Shown here: piece after piece, positions 8,535 through 13,460 of the stretch
How positions within the stretch are numbered: the first letter of the stretch is position 1
How the letters are laid out: each line of letters starts with the position of its first letter
From: an uncultured Lachnospiraceae bacterium
GTDB taxonomy: Bacteria > Bacillota > Clostridia > Lachnospirales > Lachnospiraceae
NCBI GenBank assembly: GCA_947177515.1
Contig: CAMWUU010000015.1
Location: forward strand, 1 to 19,365
Direction of reading: 5' to 3'
Length of the DNA: 19,365 bases
The notes under the pieces: model-generated
The model's input: the letters and a program-made list of their open reading frames with translations, nothing else
What the model was told of the DNA's origin: nothing
Databases searched by the model: none
Translations under genes and position numbers: made by a program

Positions 8535-9332
8535 TTATGATAGATAAAGCATTGCTGAGGGTTTCTCCCGGTTTGCCACCGAAATTTCCGGCTGGGGCGA
8601 AGGATACTTCCACGCACTTAGTATTTTCTGGCGCATCGTTTCGTATGCCAGTTCCGGATAATTATTTTCCCTGCTCAAATGTCCCAGTACAATATATTTT
8701 AATTTTCCGTGCAGAAGTCTTTCGGCAAGTTCCGCTGCTGCCTCGTTTGAAAGATGCCCCCGCGAACCTAAGATACGCTGTTTTAGGGCATAGGGATAGC
8801 CGCCAACAAGCAGCATGTTCTCATCATGGTTTGACTCTAAGTATAAAAGCCCGCAGTCTGCCAGCGCTTGTTCCGTATACCCGTCAAAGCATCCAAGGTC
8901 AGTCGCCATCCCAATCTTCCCACCCTGCCCAGTAAAAGTATAACATACCGGGCAGGCGGCATCATGCGAGATACGAAACGGGTGTACTATCAGATCTTTA
9001 AGTACAATCTCCTTATCATAGGAAACCGTAACAAGCTTCTTCAAAAAAAGTTCCGGCTGTTTCTTTGCACTAAGGTATGCATCCAGCGTATGCTCTGTCG
9101 CATAGACCGGGATATCATATTTCTTCCCAAAGGCCCACAACCCCTGTACATGATCTGAGTGTTCATGTGTAATAAAAATAGCACTTATTTCATCCGGTCT
9201 AACTAAAATCTCCTTAAGCCCTGCTTCCACCCGCTTTGCACTGATTCCCACGTCCACAAGCACATGCGTGTTTTTCTCCCCGATATAAATACAGTTCCCA
9301 CTGCTGCCACTGGCAATACTGCACAAGCGCAT
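8535..9332 (-). CDS. walJ: MBL-fold metallo-hydrolase, WalJ/YycJ-like
   Basis: This predicted cytosolic metallo-beta-lactamase-fold hydrolase is related to B. subtilis YycJ/WalJ, a 5'-to-3' exonuclease-like protein linked to the WalRK cell-wall regulon. I chose the ATG at 9332, giving 265 residues that begin MRLCSIASGSSGNC, the family's typical start. A longer frame to 9401 lacks a good ribosome binding site, whereas GAGGGAG precedes the chosen ATG. Metal ligands are visible in THEHSDH (residues 55-61, HxHxDH), ISHDA in the middle, ATDLGCFDG, LESNHDENML and LGHLSRENN near the C-terminus. In Bacilli the gene belongs to the wal operon. Here it lies between rpoZ (65 bp gap) and the ACT gene (15 bp gap), away from any two-component system, so a WalRK role is inference only. 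Confidence 0.9.
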   Translation of the reverse strand: MRLCSIASGSSGNCIYIGEKNTHVLVDVGISAKRVEAGLKEILVRPDEISAIFITHEHSDHVQGLWAFGKKYDIPVYATEHTLDAYLSAKKQPELFLKKLVTVSYDKEIVLKDLIVHPFRISHDAACPVCYTFTGQGGKIGMATDLGCFDGYTEQALADCGLLYLESNHDENMLLVGGYPYALKQRILGSRGHLSNEAAAELAERLLHGKLKYIVLGHLSRENNYPELAYETMRQKILSAWKYPSPQPEISVANREKPSAMLYLS

Positions 9333-9397
9333 AGTTTCTCCCTCATTTCCACTTCTTACGCTGAAAAAAGGGCGGTAAAAACCGTCCCTTTCCGCGA

Positions 9398-9637
9398 TCA
9401 ATTTTCTTTCTCTTCCGAAATAATCTTAACTTTTGAATTATAAAGTTCATCAACCGCGATCGAGAGCGCCTTGTTGCAGGAAGGCGTTACAAACGGCTCC
9501 GCCCCGTCAATTAACTGTCTTGCACGTTTCGCTGTTGCTAAAACAATGGAATAACGGCTGTTAACCACCGGCTCCTCGCCCGGCTCTACCTCCTGGTTTA
9601 CTATCTGCATCAAATCCGTATAAGATGGATGTAACAT
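9398..9637 (-). CDS. rpoZ: RNA polymerase omega subunit
   Basis: Omega is the small assembly and stability subunit of RNA polymerase and binds beta-prime. The chosen ATG at 9637 gives 79 residues beginning MLHPSYTDLM. It is preceded by AAAGGAG nine bases away. The longer frame to 9682 overlaps the remA 3' end and has no family support. The conserved omega signature NSRYSIVLATAKRARQLIDG (26-45) is present, where family members carry the RY-LV-ATAKRARQ motif. It is followed by the KALSIAVDELYNSKVKI helix and strand and a short acidic tail. The gene begins 16 bp after remA. In most Firmicutes gmk sits at exactly this junction, and it is absent here. Confidence 0.95.
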   Translation of the reverse strand: MLHPSYTDLMQIVNQEVEPGEEPVVNSRYSIVLATAKRARQLIDGAEPFVTPSCNKALSIAVDELYNSKVKIISEEKEN

Positions 9638-9653
9638 AATCCAATTCTCCTTT

Positions 9654-9911
9654 CTATGGCTCTTCTGCGCCGGTTTTCCCATTCACCCTGCCCGCGATTG
9701 TTTCCGGCAAAAGCGCTGAGAGGACAATCCTGCCCTCCCCGGAAACAATAACAGATTTGCACTTCCTGCCGCAGGTGGCATCCACATAGGTATCATGATC
9801 CTTTGCAACCGCCACCATACGCTTGACCGGCGCTGCTTCCGGCCTTACCACGGCAAGTATCTTATCCGCATTTACCACATTCCCGTAACCGATGTTGATC
9901 ATCCTGCCCAT
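9654..9911 (-). CDS. remA: RemA-like DNA-binding regulator (DUF370)
   Basis: RemA is a small DNA-binding protein that in B. subtilis activates extracellular-matrix and osmoprotection genes. Its oligomeric ring wraps DNA. The 85 residues align by eye with B. subtilis RemA along the whole length: INIGYGNVVNADKILAVV (5-22), APVKRMVAVAKDHDTYVDAT (27-46), CGRKCKSVIV, and a final ILSALLPETIAGR-like segment. The positively charged GRKCKS patch corresponds to the basic DNA-contact loop. The first ATG is favoured because GGGGAGG lies five bases upstream; Met4 would be too far away. It starts 11 bp after yicC. What it regulates in this organism cannot be told. The DUF370 family is broader than the matrix-regulating members, so the gene symbol is by orthology of position and sequence. 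Confidence 0.9.
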   Translation of the reverse strand: MGRMINIGYGNVVNADKILAVVRPEAAPVKRMVAVAKDHDTYVDATCGRKCKSVIVSGEGRIVLSALLPETIAGRVNGKTGAEEP

Positions 9912-9922
9912 GGAATCCTCCC

Positions 9923-10807
9923 CTATTCAATATTCTGGATCTGTTCCCTGACCTTCTCAATCTCGGTCTTTAAGGTAATCGCCCGATCCGTCACTTCCAG
10001 ATCTCCCGATTTTGACAGAATCGTATTCGCTTCCCGGTTCATCTCCTGCGCGATGAAATCAAGTTTCCTGCCGATATTCCCGCCCTCACTAAGTTCTGCC
10101 TGCATACTGCCGATATGTGCCCTTAACCGGACAGTTTCCTCATCCACACAGATACGATCTGCAAAAACTGTGATTTCTGTTGCAAGCACGGACTCCTCCA
10201 TTTTCGCACCGCCAAGCAGTTCCCCCACTTTTTCTGTCAGTTTTTTCTGGTAATCCGCCACAATCTGCGGGGAACGTACCTCAATAAATTCAACCAGCGC
10301 AAGCATCCCCTGAAGTTTCTGTACAAGATCCTTCCTCAACTGCTCCCCTTCTGCCATCCGCGCCGCTACAAGCTGTTTAGCCGCACCCGCAACCGTTTCA
10401 GAAAGCATATGCCAGAGTTCATCCTCATCCGCAGACTCCTCTTTCAAAGTGAAAACTTCCGGGAGTTTTGCTAAGGTGGACACCGTGATATCATCCTTTA
10501 TCCCGAAAGCCTCCCCCATCTGCCGCAAATGACACAAATACTCTGCCGCGAGTCCCGCATTATACTGCACGCACGCCTTCCCTGCAGTATAATCCTCACA
10601 GGTAACAAACACGTCCACTTTTCCACGGCTGATATAACGCTTTAGCAGCCCACGGATTCCCGCTTCATAAAAATTCAGTTTTTTTGGCAGCTTCACAGAA
10701 ATCTCACAATAACGATGATTGACTGCCTTCATCTCCACCGTGAATTTCCTCTCCTCATTTGCCATCTCGAACCGGCCAAAACCGGTCATGCTCTTTAACA
10801 CGCCCAT
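9923..10807 (-). CDS. yicC: YicC/YloC family endoribonuclease
   Basis: This is a cytosolic RNA-processing protein. E. coli YicC is a metal-dependent endoribonuclease involved in small-RNA decay, and B. subtilis YloC is the orthologue. The 294 residues match the family length. The N-terminal family signature KSMTGFGRFE lies at residues 5-14, followed by VEMKAVNHRYCEISVKLPKKL (24-44) and the RGKVDVFV segment. The C-terminal DUF1732 hallmark covers about 245-294, with GRKLDFIAQEMNREANTILSK and ending in KVREQIQNIE, a nearly invariant family terminus. It is the first gene of the housekeeping run, behind a near-consensus sigma-A promoter, with remA 11 bp downstream, as in the canonical Firmicutes cluster. 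The ribosome binding site is weak (AAAGAG before GTGTATG). Confidence 0.94.
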   Translation of the reverse strand: MGVLKSMTGFGRFEMANEERKFTVEMKAVNHRYCEISVKLPKKLNFYEAGIRGLLKRYISRGKVDVFVTCEDYTAGKACVQYNAGLAAEYLCHLRQMGEAFGIKDDITVSTLAKLPEVFTLKEESADEDELWHMLSETVAGAAKQLVAARMAEGEQLRKDLVQKLQGMLALVEFIEVRSPQIVADYQKKLTEKVGELLGGAKMEESVLATEITVFADRICVDEETVRLRAHIGSMQAELSEGGNIGRKLDFIAQEMNREANTILSKSGDLEVTDRAITLKTEIEKVREQIQNIE

Positions 10808-10859
10808 ACACTCTTTCTTTCTCTTAAGATCAACCCCATCGGCACAACATATTCAACTT

Positions 10860-10888
10860 ATTATAAAAGAAATCCTCCGGTTCGTCAA
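10860..10888 (-). promoter_or_regulatory. Strong sigma-A promoter for the yicC-remA-rpoZ run
   Basis: On the minus strand TTGACG (10883-10888) and a perfect TATAAT (10860-10865) are separated by exactly 17 bp. This is 11 of 12 consensus positions with optimal spacing. The predicted start near 10852 leaves a leader of about 45 nt before the yicC ATG. It separates the metal-GTPase genes from the housekeeping run. No repressor-type repeat was seen around it. Confidence 0.8.
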
Positions 10889-10944
10889 GGACGGATTTTA
10901 ATTTTACACAATCCTCCCCTTATTATTATATCTTACTGCTAAGG

Positions 10945-11904
10945 TTAATTAAAGTAAACTAACTTATCCTCCGGTTCCGGTGCAGGCTCCATCGAAGCCG
11001 CATACAGCACCGGTCCTTTGCCGCGGTATTCCTTATAAAACTCCACACGGATTTCGGCGGTCACATAAATATAACTGCGATTTTTTAATGCCTCAAATGG
11101 AATAGGTCCTACATTTTCGCCCACTTTACATAAAAATCCTATAAATGCCACATCGTCCGCGCAGCAGGTCATCGCAAAACGTCCCGGTACAAAACTGCGT
11201 TTCGGCAGTTTTTCCGTCCGATACACCATTGCACAAAAGCGTACCTTCTTGCCATTATACTTTTTGGGATTATCCATTGCATCCAAATACCACAAACCAT
11301 AATCATCATCACAGATATCAATTAACGGCGCGTCAATATCAAATGGGAGTACTTCTTCCCCCGCATCGTCCGTCACGCCATCCGCTGATTCGTAAATAAT
11401 CTGTCCCTTGCGGTTCACCACTTTGACACTGCGCCGCAATGCAAGCTTGTCCGTATCCTTGTCACAGCGGTTAAAAATAATCGTATCCGAAAGTTTAAAC
11501 TGCCCCAGCATAATAGGTTTCATATTATTCAAATAGTTCTGGTACGTTGAGGCATCAATTAGCGTAATAACCTGTACCATTACCCAGCCATCCGGCATCT
11601 GCTGATCAAGGAATTCCTCAATATTCCACATGCCGTTGAATTCGATCATCACGCGCTGCGGGCGGTAGTGGGCATTCAGCATCCTAAGATATTCTGTGGT
11701 AAATTCCTCTTTTCCCTCCACCGTGACCACTTCGGCATGACAGCCTGCAAGCGCCCCTTCATCATATTCTTCCTCTCCCTCTTCGCAGGCAATCACTAGC
11801 GTTTTTTCCCTGCCTGTAAAATCGGGGTCTTTTAATGTTTCCTTAACAAAGGTCGTCTTGCCACTCTCAAGAAAACCATTCACAATATATACCGGTACTT
11901 CCAT
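10945..11904 (-). CDS. CobW-like GTPase fused to a YcgQ/DUF1980-like C-terminal domain
   Basis: The 319 residues begin as a G3E/COG0523 metallochaperone-type GTPase: Walker A GFLESGKTTF (10-19), an IEFNGMW segment (87-93) replacing the family's EPSG, and a degenerate guanine-specificity motif FNRCD (144-148). The CxCC metal motif found in active COG0523 GTPases is absent; the equivalent region reads IACEEGEEEYDE. From about residue 211 the CobW C-terminal domain is replaced by a beta-rich segment. It contains NGKKVRFCAMVYRT and RFAMTCCADDVAFIGF (242-257), resembling the C-terminal domain of YcgQ/TIGR03943 proteins (the soluble partner of the YcgR permease). The gene lies 114 bp downstream of the His-rich CobW protein, probably in the same metal-handling unit. 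GAGGG lies only three bases before the ATG. The role, plausibly zinc trafficking, is inference. The GTPase call is firm and the fusion moderately so. Confidence 0.8.
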   Translation of the reverse strand: MEVPVYIVNGFLESGKTTFVKETLKDPDFTGREKTLVIACEEGEEEYDEGALAGCHAEVVTVEGKEEFTTEYLRMLNAHYRPQRVMIEFNGMWNIEEFLDQQMPDGWVMVQVITLIDASTYQNYLNNMKPIMLGQFKLSDTIIFNRCDKDTDKLALRRSVKVVNRKGQIIYESADGVTDDAGEEVLPFDIDAPLIDICDDDYGLWYLDAMDNPKKYNGKKVRFCAMVYRTEKLPKRSFVPGRFAMTCCADDVAFIGFLCKVGENVGPIPFEALKNRSYIYVTAEIRVEFYKEYRGKGPVLYAASMEPAPEPEDKLVYFN

Positions 11905-11918
11905 ATTCCCTCACAATC

Positions 11919-11957
11919 CATCCTGCTTCCCTCCCCTGCGGGACAGGATGCTTTTTT
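11919..11957 (+). terminator. Hairpin plus T-tract reading on the plus strand (possible antisense terminator)
   Basis: Read on the plus strand, CATCCTG (11919-11925) pairs with CAGGATG (11944-11950). An inner TCCC/GGGA pairing extends the stem after a two-base bulge, and CTTTTTTAG follows directly. This has the form of an intrinsic terminator, but no plus-strand gene ends here. In the minus direction, in which all genes run, the hairpin is preceded by an A-run with no T-run after it. It lies in the gap between the two CobW-like genes. It could stop antisense transcripts or be incidental. Confidence 0.3.
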
Positions 11958-12018
11958 AGTTTTGCCCACCCCCGGCACAAAGAAAATGTATGCCAGGTTA
12001 TATGCCGCACAGGTTTGT

Positions 12019-13191
12019 TTATGCTAAGAACAGCGCCGCAATCTCCTCTTCTTTTAACTTGCTCCCAATCACGCAGATACGCCCCGTTACATCCGCGGCA
12101 CCCTCACGTACTTCATACTCGCCCGGTGTCAAGTCAAAATGCAGCCATTCCCCCGTCACAGCAGGTACTATACCCTTTGCGCGCAGGATTATGCCGTGGC
12201 GGTCGCTCTCTGAGAGTTCGGACAAAGCCGCGGTAAGCTCCTCCCTGGTAAATTTATGCGGTGTTTCTACACCCCAACTTGCAAATACCTCATCCGCATG
12301 ATGATGCCCGTCTTTGTCATGGTCATGACAGCCGCAGGTGCAATTTTCACCATGCCCATGATGGTGATGATGGCCGTCATGGGCATCATGGTCATGATCC
12401 CCCCCTTCGTGCCCATGGTGATGGTGGCAGTCATGGGCATCATGGTCGTGATCCTCCCCATCGTGCCCATGGTGATGGTGGCAGTCATGGGCATCATGGT
12501 CGTGATCCTCCCCTTCGTGCCCATGGTGATGGTGGCAGTCATGACCGTCATGGTCGTGATGATGCTCATGTTCCTCCAGCAACGCCTTCTCAAGTGTATT
12601 GTTTTTCTCCATCGCATCAAGGATCTGTGCACCGCTAATTTCCTCCCACGGTGTTGTGATAATTGTGGCAGTTTTGTTATGTTCACGCAACTGCTTTACA
12701 CATTCTTCCAGTTTCTCCTGCTTCATATCCTGCGTGCGGCTCAAAATAATTGTTCCTGCATACTCCACCTGATTATTGAAAAACTCGCCGAAATTTTTCA
12801 TATACATCCTGCTTTTTTTTGCGTCAACCACCGTCGTAAAACTGTTCAGCTTAATATCCGTCGAATTTACTCCCTGAACTGCCTTGATCACATCGGAAAG
12901 CTTCCCAACACCGGACGGTTCAATCACAATACGGTCAGGGTTGTACTTTTCCAGTACTTCTGCAAGCGCCTTGCCGAAATCTCCCACCAGTGAACAACAG
13001 ATGCATCCGGAGTTCATCTCCGTAATCTGCACCCCGGCATCCTTTAAAAACCCACCATCAACACCGATCTCACCGAACTCGTTTTCAATTAACACCAACT
13101 TCTCACCGGAGAATGCTTCTGAGAGCAGCTTTTTAATCAACGTTGTCTTGCCAGCACCCAAAAATCCCGAAATAATATCAATTTTTGTCAT
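12019..13191 (-). CDS. CobW/COG0523 G3E GTPase with long histidine-rich metal-binding insert
   Basis: This GTP-hydrolysing metallochaperone is of the ZNG1/YeiR/CobW class, which delivers zinc or another divalent metal to client enzymes. I chose the ATG at 13191 because TTGGAGGAATATACA precedes it and the protein then begins MTKIDIISGFLGAGKTT, as family members do. The in-frame ATG at 13224 has no ribosome binding site. In the 390 residues are Walker A GFLGAGKT (9-16), ENEFGEIGVD (36-45), the metal-binding GCICC motif (62-66), IEPSGVG (90-96) and a degenerate SRTQD in place of NKxD (151-155). A very His/Asp/Cys-rich insert covers about 208-298, including an NCTCGCH motif at 283-289. The CobW C-terminal domain covers 301-390. 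The insert is unusually long and repeats an 18-residue unit. It lies upstream of the second GTPase. Metal identity is not certain; zinc, nickel or cobalt are possible. Confidence 0.92.
   Translation of the reverse strand: MTKIDIISGFLGAGKTTLIKKLLSEAFSGEKLVLIENEFGEIGVDGGFLKDAGVQITEMNSGCICCSLVGDFGKALAEVLEKYNPDRIVIEPSGVGKLSDVIKAVQGVNSTDIKLNSFTTVVDAKKSRMYMKNFGEFFNNQVEYAGTIILSRTQDMKQEKLEECVKQLREHNKTATIITTPWEEISGAQILDAMEKNNTLEKALLEEHEHHHDHDGHDCHHHHGHEGEDHDHDAHDCHHHHGHDGEDHDHDAHDCHHHHGHEGGDHDHDAHDGHHHHHGHGENCTCGCHDHDKDGHHHADEVFASWGVETPHKFTREELTAALSELSESDRHGIILRAKGIVPAVTGEWLHFDLTPGEYEVREGAADVTGRICVIGSKLKEEEIAALFLA
12376..12537 (-). repeat. Three tandem 54-bp repeats encoding the His-rich insert
   Basis: Three nearly identical direct repeats of exactly 54 bp begin at 12376, 12430 and 12484. 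Part of a fourth begins at 12538 and then diverges. Each encodes the 18-residue unit HDCHHHHGHxGxDHDHDA in the minus-strand frame. The unit is a multiple of three, so copy-number change keeps the frame. Near identity at DNA level suggests recent expansion by slippage or recombination. Confidence 0.93.
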
Positions 13192-13252
13192 TGTATATTC
13201 CTCCAATCTAAATCTGCACCACATTTCCTTACCACGCGTTTGAAACAGTTAG

Positions 13253-13336
13253 TTAGGTTTTTATCTTGGAAACCTCCTTACCAGTTATCCAACGCACGCA
13301 CGAAAACGGACTGCGGATTGGAAAACATCCATCCAT
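13253..13336 (-). CDS. Possible 27-residue leader peptide in the CobW leader region
   Basis: Between the predicted transcription start (about 13360) and the CobW ATG at 13191 lies a short frame starting at 13336. It is preceded by GAGGG eight bases upstream and encodes 27 residues, MDGCFPIRSPFSCVRWITGK and seven more, with two cysteines. It ends 61 bp before the CobW start. Short hairpins can be drawn around it (AGGTTT/AAACCT near its end, TCCAA/TTGGA within it). It could be a regulatory leader peptide, or the frame could be chance. No relatives are recognised. Confidence 0.2.
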   Translation of the reverse strand: MDGCFPIRSPFSCVRWITGKEVSKIKT

Positions 13337-13366
13337 AGCCCGTTCCCTCATTAAACTTTGTCTGCT

Positions 13367-13395
13367 ATTATACTTCTGCGTTTTGTAATTTGCAA
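13367..13395 (-). promoter_or_regulatory. Sigma-A-like promoter for the CobW gene(s)
   Basis: On the minus strand TTGCAA (13390-13395) is followed after 17 bp by a perfect TATAAT (13367-13372). It is the only good promoter between the end of the ATPase gene (13461) and the CobW start (13191), and implies a leader of about 170 nt. No Zur-type AT-rich palindrome was recognised overlapping it. Confidence 0.65.
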
Positions 13396-13460
13396 GTGGA
13401 TTTATGAAATTTTTAGAAAAGCTTTCCCTTATCCATCCCATATTTTTTAATATTCCACTT

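Noticed and set aside
9333..9401. Longer start for the WalJ-like protein
   Set aside because: The extension lacks family similarity and a ribosome binding site; the ATG at 9332 has GAGGGAG just upstream.
12376..12537. Regular 54-bp direct repeats considered as a CRISPR-like array or regulatory iterons
   Set aside because: The repeats are contiguous with no variable spacers, stay in frame and encode the metal-binding insert of a recognised GTPase.
12256..12993. Long plus-strand open frame (245 codons) rich in Met, Val and His opposite the CobW gene
   Set aside because: It is the complement of the His-rich CobW coding sequence; the Met/Val pattern is the reverse complement of His/Asp codons, and it has no family resemblance.
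13337..13441. Upstream extension of the 27-residue leader frame to 62 residues
   Set aside because: The extra codons lie across and upstream of the predicted promoter, so they would not be in the transcript.
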